The notes under the pieces: generated by a model | What the model was told of the DNA's origin: nothing | Seen by the model: only the letters and a program-made list of their open reading frames with translations | Database searches by the model: none | Shown: positions 14,401 through 22,289 of the stretch, one piece after another | Layout: every line of letters starts with the position of its first letter | Position numbering within the stretch: position 1 is the stretch's first letter | Position numbers and translations under genes: made by a program | Assembly (NCBI RefSeq): GCF_042665595.1 | Contig: NZ_JBHTCT010000024.1 | Location: 1 to 34,904, forward strand | Length of the DNA stretch: 34,904 bases | From: Bhargavaea changchunensis | GTDB lineage: Bacteria; Bacillota; Bacilli; Bacillales_A; Planococcaceae | Reading direction: 5' to 3'

Positions 14401-15861
14401 TTGACAAAGTTTTCTGATCTGAACATCAGTGACTCCACACAGCTTTCACTCGAACGCATGGGTTTTGAAGAGGCGACACCAATCCAGGAAGAGACGATTC
14501 CGCTCGGCCAGCAGGGCAAGGACGTAATCGGCCAGGCCCAGACAGGTACGGGCAAGACGACTGCTTTCGGCGTTCCGATCATCGAGAAGATCGACACGCA
14601 GAACCCGGACATCCAGGCGCTGATCATCGCACCGACCCGTGAACTTGCGATTCAGGTCTCTGAAGAGATCTACCGCATCGGCTACGGCAAGCGTGCCCGC
14701 ATCCTATCCGTCTACGGCGGACAGGAAATCGGCCGCCAGATCCGCGCGCTGCGCAACCGCCCGCAGATCGTCGTCGGTACACCGGGACGGATTCTCGACC
14801 ACATCAAACGCGGCACGATGAAGCTTAACGGTGTCCAGACGCTCGTTCTTGACGAAGCGGACGAGATGCTGAACATGGGCTTTATCGAGGACATCAACGC
14901 GATTCTCGAGAACGTCCCATCTGAGCGCCAGACGCTTCTCTTCTCGGCAACGATGCCTGGCCCGATCCGTAAAATTGCGGACAACTACATGAAGTCTCCG
15001 GTGGAAGTCCGTGTCAAGGCAAAGGAAATGACTGTCGAGAACATCGAGCAGTACTTCGTGAAGGCACAGGAACGCGAAAAGTTCGACGCGCTTACACGCC
15101 TGCTGAACGTGCACCCGCCTGAACTCGCAATCATCTTCGGCCGCACGAAGCGCCGTGTGGATGAAGTCGCTCAGGCCCTCAACCTCCGCGGCTACCTTGC
15201 GGAAGGCATCCACGGTGACCTGACACAGGCGAAGCGCCTGTCGGTCCTCCGCCAGTTCAAGGAAGGCAAGATCGATATCCTTGTTGCGACTGACGTTGCA
15301 GCACGCGGTCTTGACATTTCGGGCGTCACGCACGTCTACAACTTCGACATTCCTCAGGACCCTGAAAGCTACGTCCACCGCATCGGCCGTACAGGCCGTG
15401 CAGGCAAGAGCGGGGTTGCTGTCACATTCGTCACACCGCGCGAGATGGGTTACCTCCGCACGGTTGAAGAAACGACGAAGAAGCGCATGACCCCTCTTAA
15501 TCCGCCATCCGAGGACGAAGCACTGGCAGGCCAGCAGAAGCTTGCAGTCAGCCAGCTGAAGGAAATCGTCGAAAAGAACGAGCTCAACGACTACCGGATC
15601 CTTGCGGAAGAAATGCTCAAGGACAATGAAGCCGTTGACCTTATCGCCGCAGCGATCAAAACACTTACGCGCGAGCCGGACGATACCCCGGTCAAGATCA
15701 CGGAAGAAAAACCGCTTCCGTTCCGTGGTGGAAACCGCGGTGGCCGCAGTGGTGGCGGCGGCTACAAAGGCCGCAGCGGCTCCAGCCGCAGCGGTGGCTA
15801 CAACCGAGACAGCAAACGTCGCGACGGACGCCGCCCAGGCGGACGCCCGCGCAACCGATAA
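14401..15861 (+). CDS. cshA: DEAD-box RNA helicase CshA
   Basis: 486 residues. All DEAD-box motifs are present in order: Q motif (ATPIQEETIP), AQTGTGKT, APTRELAIQ, TPGRILDH, DEAD in VLDEADEM, SAT in LFSATMPG, then ATDVAARGLDI and HRIGRTGRAGKSG. The last 45 residues are Arg/Gly/Ser-rich, an RNA-binding tail. In Bacillus, CshA works with the RNA degradosome, ribosome assembly and cold adaptation. The gene order cshA-ydbS-ydbT matches B. subtilis. The start is TTG at 14401, with AAGGAG 9-10 nt upstream; a TTG at 14392 is too close to it. A terminator lies 14 nt after the stop. Codon use is highly biased, suggesting strong expression. Confidence 0.93.
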   Translation: MTKFSDLNISDSTQLSLERMGFEEATPIQEETIPLGQQGKDVIGQAQTGTGKTTAFGVPIIEKIDTQNPDIQALIIAPTRELAIQVSEEIYRIGYGKRARILSVYGGQEIGRQIRALRNRPQIVVGTPGRILDHIKRGTMKLNGVQTLVLDEADEMLNMGFIEDINAILENVPSERQTLLFSATMPGPIRKIADNYMKSPVEVRVKAKEMTVENIEQYFVKAQEREKFDALTRLLNVHPPELAIIFGRTKRRVDEVAQALNLRGYLAEGIHGDLTQAKRLSVLRQFKEGKIDILVATDVAARGLDISGVTHVYNFDIPQDPESYVHRIGRTGRAGKSGVAVTFVTPREMGYLRTVEETTKKRMTPLNPPSEDEALAGQQKLAVSQLKEIVEKNELNDYRILAEEMLKDNEAVDLIAAAIKTLTREPDDTPVKITEEKPLPFRGGNRGGRSGGGGYKGRSGSSRSGGYNRDSKRRDGRRPGGRPRNR

Positions 15862-15875
15862 GACATGTAAAGAAC

Positions 15876-15907
15876 CCGGAAAGCCGACACGGCTTTCCGG
15901 TTTTTTT
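15876..15907 (+). terminator. Terminator of cshA
   Basis: CCGGAAAGCC / GGCTTTCCGG, 10 bp, loop GACAC, followed by seven T. Confidence 0.9.
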
Positions 15908-15915
15908 GTCGTGTG

Positions 15916-16083
15916 GGCAAGTGACGCATCGGCCCACGAAAGTGACGCAACGGCTTCCGAAAGTGATGCAACGGCACTCGAAAGTGATGAATCGGCTTCC
16001 GAAAGTGACGAATCGGCTACCGAAAGTGATGAATCGGCTTCCGAAAGTGACGCAACGGCTCTCGAAAGTGACGAATCGCCACG
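15916..16083 (+). repeat. Tandem array of eight 21-bp units (array D)
   Basis: AAGTGA recurs at 15919, 15940, 15961, 15982, 16003, 16024, 16045 and 16066, exactly 21 bp apart. The consensus unit is CGAAAGTGAYGMAWCGGCTHY. Six inner units differ at only a few positions; the first and last are more worn. The array begins 9 bp after the cshA terminator and ends 27 bp before the SigW-type promoter of ydbS. All three forward frames are open (ESDESAS, KVTNRLP and similar heptads), but no start site or ribosome binding site belongs to it, so it is read as non-coding. Confidence 0.9.
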
Positions 16084-16109
16084 TAAGGCCAAACGCTTAA
16101 TCGAATTAA

Positions 16110-16135
16110 TGAAACGTTTTTCCGTCGTTTCCGTA
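16110..16135 (+). promoter_or_regulatory. SigW-type (ECF) promoter of ydbS-ydbT
   Basis: TGAAAC, 16 bp, CGTA: an exact match to the SigW consensus of Bacillus subtilis (TGAAAC-N16/17-CGTA). The ydbST operon is a known SigW target there. It lies 36 nt before the ydbS ATG. Confidence 0.8.
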
Positions 16136-16170
16136 TACAATAGAAAGAAGTCAACAAAGGGGTGAACCGG

Positions 16171-16650
16171 ATGAGAAGAGAACCGGCGAACCGCATATCG
16201 GAAAAGGGGCTGACCGTCTGGAGGATCCACGGGATCTTCTATACGCTGATTGTCCTCGTCCCGGCGATTGCGGCAAGTGTACTGGCATACATATTCGAAG
16301 GCCCGATCTGGATTTATATCGTGTCGGGAGCGGTTTCCGTGATTGCGGGATTCCTGCTGATCTTCCTGTTTCCGAAGATCCGGTGGCAGCGCTGGAGGTA
16401 TGAAGTTCGGGAGACGGAGATCGAGCTGCAGCACGGCCTGTTCATCGTGAAGCGGACGCTTGTCCCGATGGTCCGTGTCCAGCACGTGGACACGAGCCAG
16501 GGCCCGATTCTTCGGAAATACGGCCTTTCGGGCATTACGGTGTCAACGGCTGCGACCAACCACGAGGTCCCGGCGCTCCAGATGGAGGAAGCCGACGAGC
16601 TGAGGAGCCGGATCTCCGTGCTCGCGAGGGTGGCGGAAGATGATGTCTGA
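16171..16650 (+). CDS. ydbS: PH-domain membrane protein YdbS
   Basis: 159 residues, the length of B. subtilis YdbS. Two membrane helices (about 18-65: IHGIFYTLIVLVPAIAA and the following IYIVSGAVSVIAGFLLIFL) are followed by one bacterial PH (bPH2, DUF304) domain with LVPMVRVQHVDTSQGPILRK and the ending AATNHEVPALQMEEADELR. YdbS and YdbT form a SigW-controlled pair linked to resistance against bacteriocins made by other bacilli (family knowledge). AAAGGGGTGA precedes the ATG at 16171. It overlaps ydbT by 11 nt, so the two are translationally coupled. Confidence 0.9.
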   Translation: MRREPANRISEKGLTVWRIHGIFYTLIVLVPAIAASVLAYIFEGPIWIYIVSGAVSVIAGFLLIFLFPKIRWQRWRYEVRETEIELQHGLFIVKRTLVPMVRVQHVDTSQGPILRKYGLSGITVSTAATNHEVPALQMEEADELRSRISVLARVAEDDV

Positions 16651-18190
16651 GAAGAACAGGCTGCACTGGGTCACTGCTGTCATTGAACTCCTCAAGACGC
16701 TGAAGGAAGCGATCATTCCGCTCCTCGTCATCGTTGTGGCGAACGGCATCGGGCGGGAACGTTCGGGGAATTTCTGGCTGGATAACCTGACCATTCTGAT
16801 ATTCGGGGCATTTATCGTCATTACGGCTGTTGCCGGTTTTATCAAGTGGAAGCGGTTCGTCTACTGGTTCGAGGACGGGGAGCTCCGGATTGAACACGGG
16901 TTGTTTGTGAAGAAAAAGCGCTATATTCCGTTTGAACGGATCCAGAGTGTTGATTATACGGAAGGGATTTTCCACCGGCCGTTCGGGCTCGTCAAGGTGA
17001 AGATTGAGACCGCCGGGAACTCATCCGTCCTGGAGGGGGCGGAGGCGGACCTGACGGCGGTAACCCGTGCGGAGGCGGACCGGGTAAGCGCGGTCATCTC
17101 GGAAGCGAAGCGCCGCAGGCGGGCGGGCGTACAGGAAGTGCAGGAGGACGGTGCAGAAGCTGTCGGTGTCTTCCCGGCGGAAGAGCCGGAAGAAGAAGTG
17201 AAAACCCTTTTCCGGATGGGCCGGAAAGAGATCTTCCTCCTTGCGACGTTCTCCGGAAGGATCGGCCTTATCTTTTCCGGGATCGCGATTTTCTTGTCGC
17301 AGTTCGCCGACATCCTGCCGTTTGATGTGATCTATGATGAAGTGGTCGCATTTATCCGGTTTGGCGTATTCATGGTCGCCGCGGTGGTCCTTGTCCTGAT
17401 GCTTGTCGGCTGGATTCTGTCCGTTGCCTGGACGTACCTCGGATTCTATGGATTCACTGTCTCGTTTGACGGGGACGACCTGTTCATCTCGAGGGGGCTT
17501 CTTGAGAAAAAACGGGTCACCGTGCCGCTGAAGCGTATCCAGGCGGTACGGGTAAGCGAGAACCCGTTCCAGAAGCTTCTCGGCTATGTATCGGTCAAGG
17601 TGCATAGCGCCGGGGGCAGCGTGAAGGAGGCGGGCGCGGCAATCGGGCTGTTCCCGCTCGTAAGGAAGCGGGAAGTGAACGGTCTTCTTTCGGAGCTTTT
17701 CCCTGATATTGAAACGTCCGGGGAACTGGCAGGGATTCCGGTGAGGTCCCGTCCGTTCTATTACCGGCTTGACTTCATTTGGGTGCTTCCGCTGACAGCG
17801 GCCGCAGGGTACTTCCTGTTCCCGTACGGCCTGCTTGCGTTGCTGATCATTCCGGTGATTATTCTCCTGGGACTCTGGCAGCACCGCTCCGCCGGCTGGA
17901 GAGTCAATGACCGCCAGCTGACCGTTCGCTGGCGTGAATTTACGCTGCATACGGTCTATGTATCGAGAAAACGGATCCAGTCGATGCAGGAGCATCAGAC
18001 CATCTTCCAGAAGCGGAGGAATGTCGCGACTGTCACGGCAGCATTCAAGTCTGGCATCATGCCGAGCAAAGCGCCAATCCGCCATATCGATGAAGCGGAT
18101 GCGGACCGGCTGATGGATTGGTATGATCCGAGAAATCGGCTGCAGGCACCATCTCCAGTTGAAGGAACTCCTGCTGCAGAAGGCGAATAA
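16640..18190 (+). CDS. ydbT: Triple PH-domain membrane protein YdbT
   Basis: 516 residues. A membrane helix pair leads each of about three bPH2 (DUF304) domains: FERIQSVDYTEGIFHRPFGL (first), LKRIQAVRVSENPFQKLLGY (second), and RKRIQSMQEHQTIFQKRRN (third). An acidic linker (about 165-190) separates the first two. It probably sits in the membrane as the partner of YdbS in SigW-controlled envelope defence. It starts with two ATG codons (16640, 16643) inside the end of ydbS. A terminator follows the stop within 13 nt. Confidence 0.9.
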   Translation: MMSEKNRLHWVTAVIELLKTLKEAIIPLLVIVVANGIGRERSGNFWLDNLTILIFGAFIVITAVAGFIKWKRFVYWFEDGELRIEHGLFVKKKRYIPFERIQSVDYTEGIFHRPFGLVKVKIETAGNSSVLEGAEADLTAVTRAEADRVSAVISEAKRRRRAGVQEVQEDGAEAVGVFPAEEPEEEVKTLFRMGRKEIFLLATFSGRIGLIFSGIAIFLSQFADILPFDVIYDEVVAFIRFGVFMVAAVVLVLMLVGWILSVAWTYLGFYGFTVSFDGDDLFISRGLLEKKRVTVPLKRIQAVRVSENPFQKLLGYVSVKVHSAGGSVKEAGAAIGLFPLVRKREVNGLLSELFPDIETSGELAGIPVRSRPFYYRLDFIWVLPLTAAAGYFLFPYGLLALLIIPVIILLGLWQHRSAGWRVNDRQLTVRWREFTLHTVYVSRKRIQSMQEHQTIFQKRRNVATVTAAFKSGIMPSKAPIRHIDEADADRLMDWYDPRNRLQAPSPVEGTPAAEGE

Positions 18191-18202
18191 GTTCAAACAG
18201 AC

Positions 18203-18230
18203 GGGCCTCCCTGATCCGGGAGGCCCTTTT
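18203..18230 (+). terminator. Terminator of ydbS-ydbT
   Basis: GGGCCTCCC / GGGAGGCCC, 9 bp, loop TGATCC, followed by TTTT. Confidence 0.8.
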
Positions 18231-18248
18231 CTGACAGGAGGGGTCGGG

Positions 18249-18725
18249 TTGGAAGAGCTGATATTCCGCCATATGCAGACGGTTCGCGAACTGACGCTGA
18301 AATGCCTGGACGATACACCGGAGGAAATCACAGGAGTCGTCCCCGACGGTTACCGGAACAACATCCATTGGAATTTTGGACATATCTTGTTTATCCAGGA
18401 GCGGCTCGCCCTGGAAGTGGCAGGCGAGGAAATGGAACTTCCGGAGGAATACAGGACTTATTTTGCAGCGGGTACAAAGCCGGCTGATTGGAACGGCAAT
18501 CCCCCTACGCTCATCGAGATCCGTGAGGCACTGGATGCGCAGACGGAGCGGTTGCACAAGCTGCGGGCAGGCAGATTGGATGATCCGCTTCCTGAACCGT
18601 TCACAAACCGGATGGGCCTCACGTTTCGCATGGCCGGCGAGACATTGCTGTTCTCTTTTTATCATGAAGCCCTCCATCTGGAGACAATCAGGCAGATGCG
18701 GAAATTGATCCGTGCTGCCGAGTGA
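18249..18725 (+). CDS. DinB/YfiT-like four-helix metal protein
   Basis: 158 residues, soluble. The pattern MEELIFRHMQTVRELTLKCL, then NIHWNFGHILFIQE (first metal His region) and the late FSFYHEALHLETIRQMRK matches the DinB/DUF664 four-helix bundle, where three His bind a divalent metal. Some members are thiol-dependent transferases; most are uncharacterised. I chose the TTG at 18249 because AGGAGG lies about 7 nt upstream; the frame is open further left into the ydbT terminator, which cannot be coding. It is monocistronic between two terminators. Function beyond the fold is unknown. Confidence 0.75.
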   Translation: MEELIFRHMQTVRELTLKCLDDTPEEITGVVPDGYRNNIHWNFGHILFIQERLALEVAGEEMELPEEYRTYFAAGTKPADWNGNPPTLIEIREALDAQTERLHKLRAGRLDDPLPEPFTNRMGLTFRMAGETLLFSFYHEALHLETIRQMRKLIRAAE

Positions 18726-18730
18726 AGGAA

Positions 18731-18762
18731 AAAGCCCCGAGCCGGATACGGTTCGGGGCTTT
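18731..18762. terminator. Bidirectional terminator, DinB-like gene / LLM gene
   Basis: AAAGCCCCGAGCC / GGTTCGGGGCTTT (one G-T wobble), loop GGATAC. It lies between convergent genes. Confidence 0.8.
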
Positions 18763-18769
18763 GCTCGAT

Positions 18770-20149
18770 TCATACGGTTTCCGGCTTCAGGCTGTGCTGT
18801 TTGCCGGGATGATGGTCGGGCAGCCTATCGCCGCTGCCGAACAGGTTGTCCCGAAGAGAGGTGCCTTCGTAACCTTTCGGAACACGGCCGCGTTCCTGAA
18901 GGATCGGGATGACCGATTCGCCGAATTCCCTGAAGGTCTTGTGGGCAAGGGCATAGGCGATGTTGAAACCGTCGACACCGGTCTCATCAACCCACGCCTC
19001 AAGCTCATCCGCGACTTGTTCCGGTGTGCCCACTACAGCGGTGCCCATGCCTCCGACGCCGACCGACTTGATGATCTCGCGGATCGTCCAGTGGCGTTCC
19101 GGATCGATTTTTGTGAAGGTCTCGAGCGTGGAGCGGATGGCGTCATTCTCGACGTATTCGACTCCGGCATCGAGATCCGCCCCTGACAGGTCGACACCCG
19201 TCCAGCCGCCGAACAGGGCAAGTGCCCCTTCGTCGGAGATGTAGGACTGGTACTCTTCAAACTTCGCCAGGGCTTCTTCCTCGGTCCGGCCGATCACCGG
19301 CGTGATGAGGGTCAGGATCTTGATTTCCTCCGGGTTGCGACCGGCATCCGCTGCCGCTTCCCGGAGCCGTGTGACAGTTTGTTTGGCTGCGTTTTTCGTT
19401 GGTGCCCCGATAAAGGCGAGCTCGGTGTGCCTTCCTGCGAATGCACGGCCTTTTGATGATGCGCCGGCCTGGAACAGCACCGGCGTCCGCTGAGGGGACG
19501 GTTCCGACAGATGGGCGCCCGGCACCTTGAAGTATTTGCCGTCATGGCCGATATCGTGGACTTTGGAAGGCTCCGAATATACCCGGTTCACCTTGTCGAC
19601 TTTCACGGCATCGTCTTCCCAGCTGCTTTCCCACAGTTTGTAGCACACTTCCAGGTATTCTTCCGCGATATCGTAGCGCTCGTCGTGGGAAACCTGTCCG
19701 TCCAGTCCCATATTCAGCGCAGCACTCTTGAGATAGGATGTGACAATGTTCCATCCGACGCGCCCCTTTGTCAGGTGATCGAGCGTCGAGATACGGCGGG
19801 CGAATGTATACGGATGCTCATGGCTGACGGATGCGGTGACTCCGAATCCGAGGTGGTTCGTAACGGCGGCCATGAGGGGCACGACAAGGGTGGGGTCGTT
19901 GACCGGCGACTGCGCGCCCTGGCGTACGGCCGCATCCCGGGTTCCCCCATAGACATCGTACGTTCCAAGCACGTCCGCGAGGAACACGGCGTCAAAGCGG
20001 GCCTCTTCCAGGATGCGGGCCAGTTCGATCCAATAGTCGCTGTCCTTGTATCGGTGGGACTGGTCGTCCGGATGCGCCCACAGGCCGGGAGACTGGTGGC
20101 CGGGAGTGTTCATCTCAAAAGCGTTCAAGTAAATTCTTTTTTTCGGCAT
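18770..20149 (-). CDS. LLM-class flavin-dependent monooxygenase
   Basis: 459 residues of the bacterial luciferase-like fold, in the NtaA/SnaA/DszA branch (LNAFEMNTPGHQSPGLWAHP at the N-terminus, GVTASVSHEHPYTFARR, DHLTKGRVGWNIVTSYL, VLFQAGASSKGRAFA, and GTPEQVADELEAWVDETGVDGFN). Such enzymes use FMNH2 and O2 to oxidise or desulfurise organic substrates. FMNH2 should come from the reductase encoded immediately upstream (26 nt gap). A SAM riboswitch heads the operon, so the substrate is probably an organosulfur compound used as a sulfur source (inference). The start at 20149 (MPKKRIYL) fits AAAGGATG; an in-frame ATG at 20158 sits too close to it. Confidence 0.88.
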   Translation of the reverse strand: MPKKRIYLNAFEMNTPGHQSPGLWAHPDDQSHRYKDSDYWIELARILEEARFDAVFLADVLGTYDVYGGTRDAAVRQGAQSPVNDPTLVVPLMAAVTNHLGFGVTASVSHEHPYTFARRISTLDHLTKGRVGWNIVTSYLKSAALNMGLDGQVSHDERYDIAEEYLEVCYKLWESSWEDDAVKVDKVNRVYSEPSKVHDIGHDGKYFKVPGAHLSEPSPQRTPVLFQAGASSKGRAFAGRHTELAFIGAPTKNAAKQTVTRLREAAADAGRNPEEIKILTLITPVIGRTEEEALAKFEEYQSYISDEGALALFGGWTGVDLSGADLDAGVEYVENDAIRSTLETFTKIDPERHWTIREIIKSVGVGGMGTAVVGTPEQVADELEAWVDETGVDGFNIAYALAHKTFREFGESVIPILQERGRVPKGYEGTSLRDNLFGSGDRLPDHHPGKQHSLKPETV

Positions 20150-20175
20150 GGTCCTCATCCTTTCATTCCTGCTGC

Positions 20176-20721
20176 TCAGGCATGGGTTTGGCTGTATTGC
20201 TTCCGGACAAGCTCCGCAAAGTAGGCGGTCTGCTTCTCAAGTCTTCCAAGACAGTCCCCATCAAGAACCGGAATGTCCAGTTGCTTGTCGATCACATCGT
20301 CGGTCAGGTAGATCCCCTTGAGGGCATGGCCCTTCAGCGTGGAGAGGAGCGGCTTCAGCGCGTAGTCCAGAGCGAGCAGGTGCCCCGGGCTGCCGCCTGT
20401 CATGAGCGGCAGTACGGGAGTCGCTTCCAGTACGTCCTGCGGCAGGAGGTCGATGAAGGCTTTCAGGACGCCGGAATACGATGCCTTGTAGACGGGGGAG
20501 CCGATGACGATCCCCTTCGCGTCCCGAATTCTGTTGGCGGCGTCCTTCACGGATGGATGGCTGAAGTCGGCTGAAAAAAGCACTTCAGCGGGGATATCGC
20601 GTACACTCAGATGGGAAACGGTAAAGTGTCTGTCTTCGAGCAGCCCGCCGATGTAGCCGAGCACACTTTCCGATCGGGAGGCGGCATTCGGGCTGCCTGA
20701 GATGATGACGATTTCTGACAT
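20176..20721 (-). CDS. NAD(P)H-dependent FMN reductase, SsuE-like
   Basis: 181 residues of flavodoxin-like fold. MSEIVIISGSPNAASRSESV is the FMN phosphate loop; KGIVIGSPVYKASYSGVLKAFIDLLP and PLMTGGSPGHLLALDYALKPLL are typical of the SsuE/MsuE group. It reduces FMN with NAD(P)H and supplies FMNH2 to the monooxygenase encoded downstream. AAAGGA, 8 nt before the ATG at 20721, sets the start; an ATG at 20730 is too close to that site. It is the first gene after the SAM riboswitch, so it is made when SAM, and hence sulfur, is short. Confidence 0.9.
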   Translation of the reverse strand: MSEIVIISGSPNAASRSESVLGYIGGLLEDRHFTVSHLSVRDIPAEVLFSADFSHPSVKDAANRIRDAKGIVIGSPVYKASYSGVLKAFIDLLPQDVLEATPVLPLMTGGSPGHLLALDYALKPLLSTLKGHALKGIYLTDDVIDKQLDIPVLDGDCLGRLEKQTAYFAELVRKQYSQTHA

Positions 20722-20812
20722 ATTGATCATCCTTTCTTTTACAAATCAGTCGATGAAACAGAGAGTGGGGAAGATGTTTCGCTGAAAAAGTTCCGGAAAG
20801 GATGAGGAATGG

Positions 20813-20852
20813 AAAAAGGCTCTTCTCCCATGGAAAGAATGAGAGAAGAGCC
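20813..20852 (-). terminator. Riboswitch-controlled terminator
   Basis: On the minus strand, GGCTCTTCTC pairs with GAGAAGAGCC and is followed by TTTTT. It is the expression platform of the SAM riboswitch and lies about 90 nt before the reductase gene. Confidence 0.85.
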
Positions 20853-20888
20853 TGACCGCAGCGCATATGCGCCTAGATGCCTGACTGT

Positions 20889-21001
20889 TTTCTCATCTTC
20901 AGGACAGATCTGTCCTTCCGGAGTTAGCACCATACAAACCGCAGTTTGCTGGTTGCTGAGGCTTCGCAGGGCCAAGTCCCTCCACCTCTCTTGATAAGAA
21001 A
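20889..21001 (-). ncRNA. SAM-I (S-box) riboswitch aptamer
   Basis: On the minus strand the sequence runs CTTATCAAGAGAGGTGGAGG, then GACTTGGCCCTGCGAAGCC, CAGCAACC, GGTGCTAACTCC and GATGAG. These are the conserved core blocks of the S-box, in order. The closing helix P1 pairs TTTCTTATC (20993-21001) with GATGAGAAA (20889-20897). SAM binding should favour the downstream terminator and shut off the flavin monooxygenase operon. Confidence 0.95.
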
Positions 21002-21031
21002 CAACATTATGAATTTTTCAGCTTGATGAAC

Positions 21032-21059
21032 AGTATAGCAAAGCCGCCGGCAATGTCAA
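21032..21059 (-). promoter_or_regulatory. Promoter of the S-box operon
   Basis: Minus strand: a perfect TTGACA (21054-21059), a 16-bp spacer and TATACT (21032-21037), followed by the riboswitch about 30 nt later. Confidence 0.85.
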
Positions 21060-21142
21060 TGGAAAGTTTCAGATTTTTCTGGGGAGGGATTGACACACGG
21101 GAGCGGGCTCGGCAACCGGAACGAGCAGGAAACGGCTGCAAG

Positions 21143-21167
21143 AAAAAAAGCCCCGCGGAAGCGGGAC
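21143..21167 (-). terminator. Terminator of the rhomboid gene
   Basis: On the minus strand, GTCCCGC-N4-GCGGGGC is followed by seven T. It begins about 10 nt after the stop codon. Confidence 0.85.
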
Positions 21168-21176
21168 AAAGTCACT

Positions 21177-21788
21177 TCAGCGGCGCTTCTTGCGCCAGCT
21201 TGTGATATTCTTCGGGGAGAAGTAGCTGAGGCCGATGATAAAGCCGACGGCCAGGCCCGTCAGGTGGGCGGTGATGTTGATGTTCGGTGTCAGGAATGTC
21301 ATGATCACGCTGATGACGATGATCGGCAGGATAATCTGGCGGATCTGCGGGAATGCGCCTTTTGTATGGTAAACAAACGCGCCGAATGCGCCGAATATCC
21401 CGTAGATGGCGCCGCTTGCACCCACGTAGGCGTAGGAGGCGTCATGCAGGAAATAGGATGCTACATTGCCGAACAGGCCGGCCAGGAAAAACAGGTTCAG
21501 GAACCGTACCTTGCCGGCGAGACGTTCAAGTTCGGGACCGAACAGGAATAGGGCGAACATGTTGAACAGGACATGCATGAAGCCTGCGTGCAGGAACATC
21601 GGTGTGATAAATCGCCACCAGTCACCGTCCGCTATCAGCCGGTTGATGCCCATGCCATAAAACATGATCAGGTCACCGATGCCCGGAAGGATGGTCAGGA
21701 TGTAGATGATCACGTTGACCGCGATCAGCGCCGAGACGACCGGATAGAACCGGATGTACTCGGAGAAGCTTTCTCTTCTGATAAACAT
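21177..21788 (-). CDS. Rhomboid-family intramembrane serine protease
   Basis: 203 residues, about six membrane helices. The catalytic dyad is visible: Ser125 in VGASGAIYG and His175 in ITAHLTGLA, with His67/His72/Asn76 of the oxyanion region in FLHAGFMHVLFNMF. It cuts membrane proteins within or next to a helix. It corresponds in position to YdcA, next to acpS in B. subtilis. The start is set by GAGGTGAAACC before the ATG. It is divergent from acpS, and a -10 TATACT lies on the minus strand in the 68-bp gap. Substrates are unknown. Confidence 0.92.
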   Translation of the reverse strand: MFIRRESFSEYIRFYPVVSALIAVNVIIYILTILPGIGDLIMFYGMGINRLIADGDWWRFITPMFLHAGFMHVLFNMFALFLFGPELERLAGKVRFLNLFFLAGLFGNVASYFLHDASYAYVGASGAIYGIFGAFGAFVYHTKGAFPQIRQIILPIIVISVIMTFLTPNINITAHLTGLAVGFIIGLSYFSPKNITSWRKKRR

Positions 21789-21856
21789 GGTTTCACCTCA
21801 ATTTACATAAGAACAGTATACCGCGTTTGTCGCGGTCCAGAAAGCAGGGAATACGG

Positions 21857-22231
21857 ATGATCACCGGAATCGGGCTGGATATCGTGGAGATGGAAAGGAT
21901 CCGGCAGGCGGACAGCCGCAGCGACCGCTTCAGAAGAAGGATCCTGAACAAAGATGAATTGGAGAGATATGAACAGCTTGGCACTGCCAGGCGGACCGAA
22001 TACCTTGCCGGCCGGTTTGCCGCCAAGGAGGCGTTCGCAAAAGCGCTCGGCACCGGAATCGGCGGCGCGTGTGCATTCGGCGACATCAGCGTGTTGCCGG
22101 ACGAAAAAGGAAAACCGTTACTTTACTTCAGGGGAGAGCCGGCTGACGGATTTGTGTCGATCACCCATACGCGTGAATACGCCGCTGCCCAGGTCATTCT
22201 GACCGGATTCCCGGCAGCCCTGTCCGAATAA
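21857..22231 (+). CDS. acpS: Holo-[acyl-carrier-protein] synthase
   Basis: 124 residues. MITGIGLDIVEMERI carries the Mg2+-binding Asp8, and YLAGRFAAKEAFAKALGTG the catalytic Glu/Lys region; SITHTREYAAAQV ends the fold. It transfers 4'-phosphopantetheine from CoA to acyl carrier protein for fatty acid synthesis, in the cytosol as a trimer. The ATG at 21857 fits the family N-terminus and has GGGA upstream; the frame open to 21827 adds nothing conserved. It is followed 58 nt later by the YdcC-type lipoprotein gene. Confidence 0.95.
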   Translation: MITGIGLDIVEMERIRQADSRSDRFRRRILNKDELERYEQLGTARRTEYLAGRFAAKEAFAKALGTGIGGACAFGDISVLPDEKGKPLLYFRGEPADGFVSITHTREYAAAQVILTGFPAALSE

Positions 22232-22289
22232 ACCCGTTCCCTCTCTCATAGGATGTTCCACAGGAGCGAAATGAGAAAGGGTGAAGGAA

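Noticed and set aside
15602..16165. Ser/Asp-rich SESDESA reading frame over array D, like an SD-repeat surface protein
   Set aside because: The frame starts inside cshA in a different frame, has no ribosome binding site or signal peptide, and the 21-bp period leaves all frames open. It cannot be fully excluded that the array descends from coding repeats.
14704..16485. 593-codon open frame on the minus strand across cshA
   Set aside because: It runs antisense through a perfect DEAD-box helicase and the 21-bp array. Strong codon bias of cshA keeps the opposite frame open. It has no ribosome binding site or recognisable domain.
17021..18331. 436-codon open frame on the minus strand across ydbT
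   Set aside because: Antisense to a conserved PH-domain protein and runs through its terminator.
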